Shown: positions 34,220 to 42,552 of the stretch, piece after piece | How positions within the stretch are numbered: position 1 is the first letter of the stretch | How the letters are laid out: each line of letters begins with the position of its first letter | NCBI GenBank assembly: GCA_963830885.1 | Contig: CAWHOA010000026.1 | Location: 62,001-126,000, forward strand | DNA length: 64,000 bases | Reading direction: 5' to 3' | Origin: JAIBJN01 sp963830885 | Lineage (GTDB): Bacteria; Actinomycetota; Thermoleophilia; Gaiellales; Gaiellaceae | Notes under the pieces: model-generated | What the model saw: the letters and a program-made list of their open reading frames with translations, nothing else | What the model was told of the DNA's origin: nothing | Database searches by the model: none | Translations under genes and position numbers: made by a program

Positions 34220-35683
34220 CTAGACGTCCTGGTAGACGGTGACGACCTCGGTGTAGAACTCGATCGCGGCGCGACCCTGTTCGTGCGGGCCGTAGCCGGA
34301 GCCCTTGACGCCGCCGAACGGTACGTGGACGTCGGCGCCCGCGGTCTGCTGGTTCACGTGCAGGATCCCGGCCTCGAGCTCGTTCGCGAAGCGGCGTGCG
34401 GACGCGAGGCTGTCGGTGAAGATCGAGGCGGAGAGCCCGAACGGGACCGCGTTCGCGCGCGCGATCACCTCGTCCGTGGACGAGAAGCGGTAGAGCGAGG
34501 TGACGGGGCCGAAGACCTCCTCGCAGGAGAGCAGCGACTCGTCGGCGACGCCCTCGAAGAGCGTCGGCGCGATCAGGAAGGCGTCCTCATCGAGGCGGTC
34601 GCCGCCGACGAGGAGCGTTCCGCCCTCGGCCTTGCCCTGCTCGATCGCGTCGAGGATCTCGCCCAGCGCCTTCTCGGTGACGACGGGGCCGACCTCGACC
34701 TCGGGGTCGGTGGGGTCGCCGACCTTGCCGCTCTCGATGCGCTCGAGCAGGCGGCCGCGGAACTCCTCGTAGACGGAGTCGTGCGCGAAGATGCGGCGCG
34801 TCGCGGTGCACTTCTGGCCCGCCGACCAGAACGCGCCGGCGTAGGCGGCCTCGACGGCGCGGCCCAGGTCGGCGTCCGGCATGACGATCAGCGGGTTGTG
34901 GCCGCCCAGCTCGAGCTGGACGCGGCCGCCGCGCGCGACGACGCGGTCGCGCACCTCGTGCCCGACCGCGACCGAGCCGGTGAAGGAGACCGCCTTGACC
35001 TGCGGGTGCTCGGCCAGCGGCGTGCCGACGGCCGAGCCGCGGCCGATGACGACGTTGAGGACGCCCGGCGGCAGCCCGCCCTCCTCGAGGCAGGCGGCCA
35101 GGTGGAGGCCGGTGAGAGGCGCCTCCTGGGCGAGCTTCATGACGACCGTGTTCCCGTAGATCAGCGCCGGCGCGGCCTTCCAGGCCGGGATGGCTGCTGG
35201 AAAGTTCCACGGCGTGATCAGCCCGACGACCCCGATAGGCCGGCGGATCGTGTGCACGGGTTGGCCGTTGGCCGACTGCTCGTAGAGCTCGCCGACCGGC
35301 CGCCAGGCCTCGCCCGCGAAGTAGCGGAAGATCGCCGCCGTCCGGGCCGCCTCCATACGCGCCTCGCGCAGGGGCTTGCCCATCTCGAGCGTCATGTCCT
35401 GGGCCATGTCCTCGACGCGGGCCTCGACCGCCGCCGCCGCCTTGGTCAGCACGGCCGCGCGCCCGGCCATCGGCAGGCCCGACCAGCCGGGGAACGCGGC
35501 GGCCGCGGAGGCGACGGCGGCCTCCACGTCTTTCGCGCCGGAGGCGGGGAGCTCGCCGATCACCTCGGCGGGATGGATCGGGCTGCGCTTCTCGTACGTC
35601 TCGCCGCTCTGGCTCGGCAGCCACTCGCCGCCGACGAAGTTGGCGAGCGCCGGCCTCACCGGCGCCTGCAGGGTCTCAGACAT
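34220..35683 (-). CDS. Aldehyde dehydrogenase, ketoglutarate-semialdehyde type
   Basis: This 487-residue NAD(P)-dependent aldehyde dehydrogenase has TPWNFPAAIPAWKAAPALIYG, the catalytic Glu in LELGGHNPLIV, the nucleophile Cys in WSAGQKCTATRR and the cofactor loop FTGSVAVG. The closest functional group by pattern and context is alpha-ketoglutaric-semialdehyde dehydrogenase, which ends the Weimberg and galactarate-type pathways. It lies between a DapA-like gene and an epimerase in the same operon and overlaps the DapA-like gene by 8 nt. Confidence 0.9.
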   Translation of the reverse strand: MSETLQAPVRPALANFVGGEWLPSQSGETYEKRSPIHPAEVIGELPASGAKDVEAAVASAAAAFPGWSGLPMAGRAAVLTKAAAAVEARVEDMAQDMTLEMGKPLREARMEAARTAAIFRYFAGEAWRPVGELYEQSANGQPVHTIRRPIGVVGLITPWNFPAAIPAWKAAPALIYGNTVVMKLAQEAPLTGLHLAACLEEGGLPPGVLNVVIGRGSAVGTPLAEHPQVKAVSFTGSVAVGHEVRDRVVARGGRVQLELGGHNPLIVMPDADLGRAVEAAYAGAFWSAGQKCTATRRIFAHDSVYEEFRGRLLERIESGKVGDPTDPEVEVGPVVTEKALGEILDAIEQGKAEGGTLLVGGDRLDEDAFLIAPTLFEGVADESLLSCEEVFGPVTSLYRFSSTDEVIARANAVPFGLSASIFTDSLASARRFANELEAGILHVNQQTAGADVHVPFGGVKGSGYGPHEQGRAAIEFYTEVVTVYQDV

Positions 35684-36566
35684 GGGCGTTCCTCCGAAGC
35701 TCGTCGAATCGCGTCTCCAGCTCGACGATCTGCCCGGGGGAGAGCTCGTCCAGCGGTGGGCGCACCGCCGAGCGGCGCAGGCCGGAGACGACATGGAGAA
35801 GGTGCTTCATCGCGGCGTGGCGCGGAAACTCCTGCGTGAGCGCGCGCAGCGCCGTCAGGAAGGCCTGGCGCCCCTCGACGGCGTCGCCCGCACGGATGGC
35901 GTCGAGCTCGTCGGGGAAGACGTTGGCCAGGAGCGTGATCGTCCCCGCGGCGCCCACCCTGACGGCGTCGGAGGCGAGAGCGTCCGAGCCGGGCAGGATG
36001 GCCAGCTCCGGAAACTCGCGGACCCAGCGTGTCGCGTGCTCGAGGTCGCCGCTCGAGTCCTTCGCGCCGGCGACGGGCGGGCCGTACCGGTCGCGGAGCT
36101 CGCGGATGGTCTCATCCTCGATCGGGACGCCCGTCTGCGCGGGGATGTGGTAGAGGAAGACGCGCGCGTCGGCCGGCAGCGCCTCGATCACGGCGCCGAA
36201 GTAGCGCGCGGTGCCCGCCGGGGTTGCGTCGTAGTACCAGGGCGGCGCGACGAGGATGCCCGCAGCGCCGTGCTCGACCGCGAAGCGCGAGAGCTCGATC
36301 GTCTCCGGCAGTGCCGTGCAGCCTGTCCCCGGGAGGAGCCGCATCCCGGCTGGGTGCGCCGCGAGCCGCTCGATCACGGCCTTGCGCTCGTCCAGCGAGA
36401 GCGACGGGCCCTCGCCGGTGGTGCCGAGCGGCGAGATCGTGCGCACGCCGCGGTCTGCGAGCCAGGCGACGTGCTCGTCGAGCAGCTCGAAGTCGACCGC
36501 CGCACCGCCCTCGGTGAAGGGCGTCAGCAGCGCCGGGATCGTCCCTTCGACGGGGTAGGTGGTCAC
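35676..36566 (-). CDS. DapA-family ketodeoxy-sugar-acid aldolase or dehydratase
   Basis: This 296-residue class I aldolase-fold protein has TPFTEGG, the GTTGEGPSLSLDER loop, the catalytic Tyr in FLYHIPAQTG and the Schiff-base Lys in PPVAGAKDSSGD. The family includes dihydrodipicolinate synthase, KDG aldolase and 5-keto-4-deoxyglucarate or 2-keto-3-deoxypentonate dehydratases. The operon context (semialdehyde dehydrogenase, FAH, PfkB kinase) favours a ketodeoxy-acid role over lysine synthesis. The GTG start overlaps the FAH stop (GTGA). Confidence 0.88.
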   Translation of the reverse strand: MTTYPVEGTIPALLTPFTEGGAAVDFELLDEHVAWLADRGVRTISPLGTTGEGPSLSLDERKAVIERLAAHPAGMRLLPGTGCTALPETIELSRFAVEHGAAGILVAPPWYYDATPAGTARYFGAVIEALPADARVFLYHIPAQTGVPIEDETIRELRDRYGPPVAGAKDSSGDLEHATRWVREFPELAILPGSDALASDAVRVGAAGTITLLANVFPDELDAIRAGDAVEGRQAFLTALRALTQEFPRHAAMKHLLHVVSGLRRSAVRPPLDELSPGQIVELETRFDELRRNAHV

Positions 36567-37456
36567 AGGAGGTCGCTCGCAATCGCCACGGTATTCACCA
36601 GTCTGCCGATTCCGTCGATCCCGACCTCGACGACCATGCCCGGCTCCAGCGTGAAGTCGTCCTCCGGGACGAGCCCCGTTCCCGTCAGCAGCACGCTTCC
36701 GGGCGGCACGGGGTTGTCCCGCACGCAGAAGCCCGCCAGCTCGGCGAGGCCGCGTTTCAGGCGCGCCGTCGACGTCTCGCCCGCGAAGATCGTGTCGCCG
36801 GCTGCGTCGCGGATGCGGAGCTCGATCGGGAACGGCTCCTCCCAGTCCTCCGGGACGAGCACGGCCGGCCCGAGCGCGCACGCACCGGCGTAGACCTTCG
36901 CCTGCGGCAGGTAGAGCGGGTTCGCGCCTTCGATGTCGCGCGACGAGACGTCGTTCCCCGCGGTGAGCCCGAGCAGCGTGCCTCCTTCGCCGAGCACGAT
37001 GCCGAGCTCGGGCTCGGGCACGGTCCACGAGGAGTCGCTCCGCACGCCGATCAGACCGTCTGGCCCGACGGTGCGGCGGCCGGCGGCGTCCTTGAGGAAG
37101 AGCTCGGGCCGCTCGGCGTCGTAGACGAGGCTGTAGGCGTCGCGGGCCTCCGTCTGGCTCTCCTCCAGGCGCGCGTCCCGGCTGCGCTCGTACGTGACGC
37201 CGGCGCACCAGACCTCGCCGGGGTCGAGCGGGAGGGAGAGGCGCCACGGCGCAGGTGGGCGGAGGGTTTCCGGCTCGACGCCTTCGATCGCCTCGGCGGA
37301 GGCAGCGGCGTGCTTGGCGAGGGCGCCGGGGGCGAGGAGATGGAGCGGGTCGGAACCGCCGACGAGCACGATCCGATCGGGTGCGTCGGGTGCGACCGCG
37401 CCGAAGCGCCGACCGTCGGGGCCGTCGACGCGCACGAGGCGCCAGCCGCGGCTCAC
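36563..37456 (-). CDS. FAH-family protein, possible 2-keto-3-deoxy-pentonate dehydratase
   Basis: This 297-residue FAH-fold enzyme has a longer N-terminal domain, VWCAGVTYERSRDARLEES, the metal ligands in EPELGIVLGEGG, and NDVSSRDIEGANPLYLPQAKVY. Homologues with the GVTYERSRDARLEES signature act on 2-keto-3-deoxy sugar acids, as the Sulfolobus arabinonate-pathway dehydratase does; I infer this here. Its product, ketoglutarate semialdehyde, would be the substrate of the aldehyde dehydrogenase two genes on. It overlaps both neighbours by 4 nt. Confidence 0.87.
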   Translation of the reverse strand: MSRGWRLVRVDGPDGRRFGAVAPDAPDRIVLVGGSDPLHLLAPGALAKHAAASAEAIEGVEPETLRPPAPWRLSLPLDPGEVWCAGVTYERSRDARLEESQTEARDAYSLVYDAERPELFLKDAAGRRTVGPDGLIGVRSDSSWTVPEPELGIVLGEGGTLLGLTAGNDVSSRDIEGANPLYLPQAKVYAGACALGPAVLVPEDWEEPFPIELRIRDAAGDTIFAGETSTARLKRGLAELAGFCVRDNPVPPGSVLLTGTGLVPEDDFTLEPGMVVEVGIDGIGRLVNTVAIASDLL

Positions 37457-38428
37457 CGGCGCATCCTCGGGTCCTCGGCGAGGGCCAGCTCGAGCTCCTC
37501 GAGGCCGACCACCGGCGCGTCGCCGGGAACGGCCTGCTTGACCGCCGCCATCGCGCCGCCCAGCTCGAGCCCTCGGGCGAGATCGCCGGCCAGGAGGCCG
37601 CTGAGGAGCCCGGCGCAGAAGGCGTCGCCGGCGCCGACCGGCTCGCTCGCGCGAAACGGGGGAGAGGTGGCCTCCACGGTGCCGTCGCCGTCGACGGCGG
37701 CGCTCTCGCGGCGGAGAGCCGCGCCGTCGGCCACCCGGCGCGAGGCGACGACGCGCTCGATTCCGAGCAGGTCGCGCAGGCGGCGGGCTACGTCGGCGGG
37801 TGGGCCCTCGACGCCGAGCACGGCAGCGGCGTCCTCGCACGAGCAGACCAGTGTGTCCAGTGAGGGGGCCACCTCCTCCAGCCGCGCGCGCCAGTCTCCA
37901 GGCGGCGCCAGGCGCGTTCGCAGGTTCAGGTCGTACGACGTCGCACACCCGGCGGCGCGAGCGGCGCGGAGCGCGTCCGCGGCCGCCCGGGCGCAGCCGT
38001 CCGAGAGCGCCGGCGTGATCCCGGTCACGTGGAAGGCGCGCGCGCCTGCGAGCAACGCCGCCCAGTCGAGCTCGCCCGGATCGAGCAGCGCGAAGGCCGA
38101 AGCGGAGCGGTCGTAGAGCGCTCGGCTGGCCAGCGGCGGCTCGGAGACCTCGACGAAGTAGAGGCCCAGCCGACCCTCCTCGGCGCGGAGTACGCCGGAG
38201 ACGTCGATCCCGAAGGAGCGGGCGTGGGCGAGGACGATCTCGCCGAGCGGGCTCGCGGGGAGCCGCGAGACCCAGGCGACGTCCTCGCCGAGGCGCGCGA
38301 GGCCGACGGCGACGTTCAGCTCGGCGCCCGCAGGCCAGACCTCCAGCGTCCGCGCCTGCTCGAGCCGCAGGCGCCCGGGCGGCGACAGCCGGAGCATCGC
38401 CTCCCCGAAGGTGACGACCTGCGGCCAT
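37453..38428 (-). CDS. PfkB-family sugar kinase (KDG-kinase-like), early frameshift
   Basis: This is a ribokinase-family kinase. The substrate region has PAGAELNVAVGLARLGEDVAW, and the C-terminal signature PVGAGDAFCAGLLSGLLAG carries the catalytic Asp. It resembles 2-keto-3-deoxygluconate kinase. The first frame begins at ATG 38428, overlapping the SDR stop (TGATG). Removing one base near 38422 joins it to the main frame and restores the classic VVTFGEAMLRLSPPG start. Without this the first usable start is ATG 38397, which drops the first strand. Confidence 0.88.
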
Positions 38429-39159
38429 CAGTAGACCGCGCGGCCGCCCGAGAGGTCGAAGCAGGCGCCGGTGGCGAAGGAGAGCTCCTCGCTCGCCAGG
38501 AAGGCGATCAGCGAGGCCACCTCCTCGGGCTGCCCCATCCGGCCGAGCGGGATGCGCGCGACCATGTAGTCCAGGTGCTCCTGGGTCATGTCCCCGAGCA
38601 TCGGCGTCTGGATGACCGCGGGCGCGATGCAGTTGACGAGGATCCCGGAGCCGGCGACATCCTTGCCGAGCGCCTTCGTCATCGCGATCACCGCCGCCTT
38701 CGAGGTCGAGTAGGCGGCGGCCATGGGGTTTCCCTCCTTGCCCGCGATGGAGGCGACGTTGACGATGCGCCCGTAGCCGTTCGGCTCCATGGCGCGGATT
38801 GCGGCGCGGTTGGCGTAGAAGACCCCGCTCGCGTTGATCGCGAGCACGCGGTTCCACTCCTCGTCGCTCACGTCCACCGTGCGGAGCGAGTCGCCGCTGA
38901 CGCCTGCGCAGCAGACGAGGACGTCGAGGCGGCCGAGCTCCGCGACGACCCGCTCGACCGCGCCGTCCAGGTCGGCCGAGCTGGTCACGTCGCCGGAGAG
39001 CGCCAGGTCGGCGTCGGCGTCGGCGGCGTTGAGGTCGAAGACGGCGGCCTTCGCGCCGCTCGCCCGGAGCCGCGCGGCGGTCGCCGCACCGATCCCCTGG
39101 GCGCCGCCGGTGACGAGCGCGACGCGTCCCTCGAAGTCGTAGACGTTGCCGTCGGCCAC
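38428..39159 (-). CDS. Short-chain dehydrogenase/reductase, first gene of the sugar-acid operon
   Basis: This classical SDR of about 243 aa has TGGAQGIGAATAARL (NAD site), CAGVSG, the catalytic Ser in VNVASIAGKEG and YSTSK for the Tyr-Lys pair. It probably oxidises a sugar or sugar acid. I set the start at GTG 39159: it lies 6 nt behind a minus-strand TATAAC (39171-39166) and yields the expected short N-terminus. An in-frame ATG at 39333 would start inside MITE copy 3 and is rejected. Confidence 0.9.
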   Translation of the reverse strand: MADGNVYDFEGRVALVTGGAQGIGAATAARLRASGAKAAVFDLNAADADADLALSGDVTSSADLDGAVERVVAELGRLDVLVCCAGVSGDSLRTVDVSDEEWNRVLAINASGVFYANRAAIRAMEPNGYGRIVNVASIAGKEGNPMAAAYSTSKAAVIAMTKALGKDVAGSGILVNCIAPAVIQTPMLGDMTQEHLDYMVARIPLGRMGQPEEVASLIAFLASEELSFATGACFDLSGGRAVY

Positions 39160-39171
39160 GGCGTTGTTATA
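39160..39171 (-). promoter_or_regulatory. -10 box of the leftward sugar-acid operon
   Basis: Minus-strand TATAAC (39171-39166) is separated from the GTG at 39159 by 6 nt, so the operon mRNA should be leaderless. MITE copy 3 begins only 11 bp upstream of the box, so the -35 region lies inside the element; the insertion may have altered control of this operon. Confidence 0.5.
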
Positions 39172-39182
39172 AACGTTCTCCC

Positions 39183-39350
39183 CTAGGAGGGTTGGCGGAA
39201 TACAGCCTGTGCCGCCGGGCCGCGCTGCTCGCCCCGAAGACTGCGTCCTCAGTCGCGCCCGTAGCTTCTTGCTACGAGCGCTCCCTGCGTCCTTGTTTCG
39301 GAACGACCATCGCACCCCGGCGGGAAGCGGCATTCCGCCAATCCTCCTGG
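39183..39350 (+). mobile_element. MITE-like element, copy 3 (168 bp)
   Basis: This full-length copy sits in the divergent region between the sugar-acid operon and the diol-dehydratase genes. Its arms are GGAGGGTTGGCGGAAT and ATTCCGCCAATCCTCC; the changes relative to copy 1 (one T lost, GCGGAAT for GCGAAG) occur in both arms. The left end is CTAG, the right end CTGG. The core hairpin is GTAGC-TTCTT-GCTAC, keeping the stem seen as GTAGCC-TCC-GGCTAC in copy 2. Confidence 0.8.
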
Positions 39351-39391
39351 CGCAGGCGCGGCGAGCACGCGCGCCGAACTACCATTCGCCC

Positions 39392-39826
39392 ATGGAGCTC
39401 GACCGCTCGGCCGACTATCCGCTCGGGACGCGCCGACCCGACCTCGTTGCCACGCCGTCGGGCCGCGGCCTCGACGAGCTGACGCTCGAAGCGCTCCGCT
39501 CGGGCGAGCTCGACGGCGAGGACCTGCGGGCCACACCGGAGACACTGCGGCTCCAGGCTGCGGTCGCGCGCGACGCCGGCCGGCCGGAGCTGGGCGCCAA
39601 CCTCGAGCGCGCGGCCGAGCTCGCGCTCGTCCCGTCCGAGGTCCTGCTCGAGATCTACACGGCGCTCAGGCCGCGCCGCTCGAGCCCGCAGGAGCTCGAG
39701 CGCTGGGCGGAGCGGCTCGAGCGCGAATACGCCGCGCCGCTGACGGCGGCCTTCGTCCGCGAGGCCCTCGCGGTCTACGGGGAGCGCGGCCTGCTCGCGC
39801 CGAGCGATGAGCGGGCCCCGGTCTAA
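39392..39826 (+). CDS. Diol/glycerol dehydratase small subunit (PduE-like)
   Basis: This 144-residue protein matches the gamma subunit of B12-dependent diol or glycerol dehydratases: YPLGTRRPDLVATPSGRGLDELTLEAL, LRLQAAVARDAGRPELGANLERAAEL and LIYTALRP-like helices. It joins the large subunit encoded next. The ATG at 39392 is 6 nt behind TACCAT (39380-39385). Its stop lies just before the next start. Confidence 0.88.
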   Translation: MELDRSADYPLGTRRPDLVATPSGRGLDELTLEALRSGELDGEDLRATPETLRLQAAVARDAGRPELGANLERAAELALVPSEVLLEIYTALRPRRSSPQELERWAERLEREYAAPLTAAFVREALAVYGERGLLAPSDERAPV

Positions 39827-39836
39827 GAACCCCGAA

Positions 39837-42063
39837 GTGCGTTCTAGGCGCTTCCTCTCACGGGAGGAGAAGCCGCTCCGCCAGGAGCTGCTGATCGCCC
39901 CGTACCCGGAGCTGGGGCTCGTGGCGATGAACGGGCCGAACGACCCGGAGCCGGGGCTCGAGCTCGAGGACGGCCGGGTCGTCGCCATGGACGGCAAGCG
40001 CGGCCTCCGACTTCGACGTCATCGACCACTTCGTCGTCCGCTACGGCCTCGACCTCGAGGTGGCGCCGGAGGCGATGGCGCTCGACGACCGGGAGCTCGC
40101 CCGGCGGCTCGTCGACGTGGACACGCCGCGCGACGACCTGATCCGCCTGTCGCGGGGCCTCACCCCGGCACGCCTCGCGCGGGTGGCCTCGCTGCTCGAC
40201 CCGGTCGAGCTCATGTTTGCGCTGAAGAAGCTGCGTGCCCGCCGCCGGCCCGCGAACCAGTCGCACGTGACCAACCTGAAGGAGAACCCGGCGCTGCTCG
40301 CCGCCGACGCCGCCGAGGCGGCGCTGCGCGGCTTCGCCGAGATCGAGACGACCGTCGGCGTCTCGCGCTACGCGCCGCTGAACGCGCTCGCCATCCTCGT
40401 CGGCTCGCAGACCGGCCGCCCTGGGGTGATGACGCAGTGCGCCGTCGAGGAGCGGCGGAACCTCCAGCTCGCCATCCAGGGGCTCGTCACGTACGCGGAG
40501 ACCCTGTCCGTCTACGGCACGGAGCCGGTCTTCGTGGACGGGGACGACACGCCCTGGTCGAAGGCGCTGCTCGCCTCGGCCTACGCCTCCCGCGGGGTGA
40601 AGGTTCGGTTCACCTCCGGCGGCGGCTCGGAGGCGCTGATGGGCCACGCGCAGGGCTGCTCGATGCTCTACCTCGAGGCGCGCTGCCTCGCCGCCATCCG
40701 CGCCGCCGGCTCGCAGGGGGTGCAGAACGGCTCCATCTCGTGCGTCGCGCTCGCGCTCTCCGTCCCGGCGGGCACGCGCGAGATCCTCGCCGAGAACGTC
40801 CTCGCCGCCTGGCTCGACCTCGAGGTCGCCTCCGGAAACGACGCGATCGCTTCCCACTCCGAGTTCCGCAAGACGGCGAAGCTGATGGGCCAGCTCCTGC
40901 CCGGCACGGACTTCGTCACGTCGGGCTACTCGGTGATGCCGCGCCACGACAACATGTTCGGCGGCGGCAACTACGACGCCGACGACCTCGACGAGTGGCT
41001 GACGATCCAGCGCGACTGGCAGGTCGACGCCGGTTTCGGTCCGGTCGCCGAGGACGAGGTCGTGCGCGTCCGCGAACGTGGCGCGCGCGCGATCCAGGCC
41101 GTCTTCGAGGCCTTCTCGTTTCCGCCGGTCACGGACGAGGAGATCGAGGCGGCGACGTACGGCTACGACAGCGCCGATCTCCCGGACCGCGACCGCTCCG
41201 CCGACGTGGAGGCCGCCGACCGCGTGCTCGCCGAGCGGATCACGGCCGCCGACGTCGCGCGCGAGCTCGACGCCCGCGGTTTCACCGACGTCGCCGAGGC
41301 GGTGCTCGGCATGCAGCGCCAACGCGTCGCCGCCGACTACCTCCAGACCTCGGCGATCATCGACGGCGAGGGCGAGGTGCACTCCGCCGTCAACGACCCG
41401 AACGTCTACCTGGGCCCGGGGACCGGCTGGCGCCTCGAGGGCGATCTCTGGGAGGCTGTCCAGGCGCTCCCGCACGTGCTCGACCCGCGGCAGCTCGCCT
41501 CGCCCGAGGCCGACGGCCCGCCGGTGCTGGTCGAGGGCGGAGCGGCCGAGGCGGGCGTCCGACCGGACGAGGTCGTGATCGCCGTGGGCCCGGCCTACGG
41601 GGACGCGCTGCGGGAGACGATCGGCGGCCTCGGGCACGCGGAGGTGCTCCTGGCGCTCGCGGACGGCGTCCGCGAGGGGGGAGCCGAGCCGCGCCTCGTG
41701 CGCGTCCGCCGTTCCTCCGACGTCGCCTTCATCGGCCACGACGGCGCCGCGCTCTCGGGCTCGGGCGTGGCCGTGGGGCTGCAGTCCAAGGGAACTGCGG
41801 TCATCCACCGCGCCGACCTGGAGCCGCTCGACAACCTCGAGCTCTTCGGGATGGCACCGCTCCTCTCCCTGGAGTCCTACCGCGCCATCGGGCGCAACGC
41901 CGCCGGCTACGCGCTGCGCAAGCCCGTCGGCCCCGTGCCCACGCGGCTGGACAACTTCGCCCGCGCGAAGCTCATCGTCCGGACGACGCTCCTGCACGCC
42001 CGCGAGACGCTCGAGATCGTCCCGGACGCGCCCGCGGTCGAGCTGGAGCCGGCCCGGCCCTAG
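39837..42063 (+). CDS. B12-dependent diol/glycerol dehydratase, fused large and medium subunits
   Basis: After repair of one extra base near 40004 the chain is about 740 aa. Residues 1-555 follow PduC: FDVIDHFVVRYG, HVTNLKENPALLAADAAEAALRGF, GVMTQCAVEE, VSVYGTEPVFVDGDDTPWSK-type core, HSEFRKTAKLMGQLLPGTDF and NDPNVYLGPGTGWRLEG. Residues from about 570 follow the medium subunit PduD (VVIAVGPAYGDALRETIGGLGHAEVL, GSGVAVGLQSKGTAVIHR). The enzyme turns 1,2-diols or glycerol into aldehydes with adenosylcobalamin. I preferred GTG 39837 to ATG 39807 because PduC starts M-R-S-(K/R)-R-F. No reactivase or microcompartment gene is adjacent. Confidence 0.9.
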
Positions 42064-42269
42064 CTCGGGAGCGTGACCCCCGCGATCGGCCCCGGCGCGC
42101 CGCCGTGGCCCCAGTGCTTCGCGGGCGGGGCGGTGACGATCACCCACGTGTGGCCGCGGAGCTGCTCGGACGTGCACTCGACGAGCGCGTCCGTCATCCT
42201 CTCGATCAGCTGCGCCGCGAGCTCGTCCGTGAGCCGCTCCTCGTAGAGCTTCACCTCGACGACGGGCAT
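42060..42269 (-). CDS. 4-oxalocrotonate-tautomerase-like protein 1
   Basis: This 69-residue tautomerase has the catalytic Pro immediately after Met (MPVVEVKLYEERLT), the LIERMTDALVE helix and TWVIV strand. Such proteins interconvert enol and keto acids. The C-terminal extension AKHWGHGGAPG is shared with the neighbour. Its TAG and that of the diol dehydratase share one CTAG (42060-42063). Confidence 0.87.
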   Translation of the reverse strand: MPVVEVKLYEERLTDELAAQLIERMTDALVECTSEQLRGHTWVIVTAPPAKHWGHGGAPGPIAGVTLPS

Positions 42270-42271
42270 GG

Positions 42272-42454
42272 CTAGGCCGCCGGCGCGCCGCCCGCGCCCC
42301 AGTGCTTGGGAGAGACGCCTTCGACGATCACCCAGATGTGCTCCTTCGCGGCGCCGGATGACTCATGCAGAGCGTCGGTGAGCGCCTCGATGATCTTGGG
42401 GACGGACTCCTCGGTCACGCGCTGCTCGTACAGCTTCACCTCGATCAACGGCAT
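42272..42454 (-). CDS. 4-oxalocrotonate-tautomerase-like protein 2
   Basis: This is a second 60-residue tautomerase with Pro1 (MPLIEVKLYEQRVT) and a matching HWGAGGAP tail, a tandem paralogue of the gene 2 nt downstream. The pair may form a heterohexamer, as known for some 4-OT enzymes. The ATG is preceded by GAGAGGAGG. A longer upstream frame is not homologous. Confidence 0.87.
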   Translation of the reverse strand: MPLIEVKLYEQRVTEESVPKIIEALTDALHESSGAAKEHIWVIVEGVSPKHWGAGGAPAA

Positions 42455-42497
42455 CCCGCCGCCTCCTCTCGCTCGGGTCTCGGGGGAAGCGAGCCTA

Positions 42498-42552
42498 CTA
42501 GGAGGGTTTGGCGAAGGACAGCCTGCGCGGATCCTCCGCCAACCCCTCCTAG
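42498..42552 (+). mobile_element. MITE-like element, copy 4 (55 bp, internally deleted)
   Basis: Both CTAG-bounded ends remain: CTAGGAGGGTTTGGCGAAG at the left and CCGCCAACCCCTCCTAG at the right. Only CAGCCTGCGC of the core remains between them; about 115 bp are missing. The right-hand CTAG contains the TAG stop of the downstream-encoded SDR (minus strand). Confidence 0.75.

Noticed and set aside
39209..39391. Coding extension of the PduE-like gene into repeat copy 3
   Set aside because: The same peptide can be read from the other repeat copies, so it comes from the element; the leaderless ATG at 39392 fits the family.
39392..42063. Propanediol microcompartment locus
   Set aside because: No shell protein, reactivase or aldehyde dehydrogenase with an encapsulation peptide is next to the dehydratase genes.
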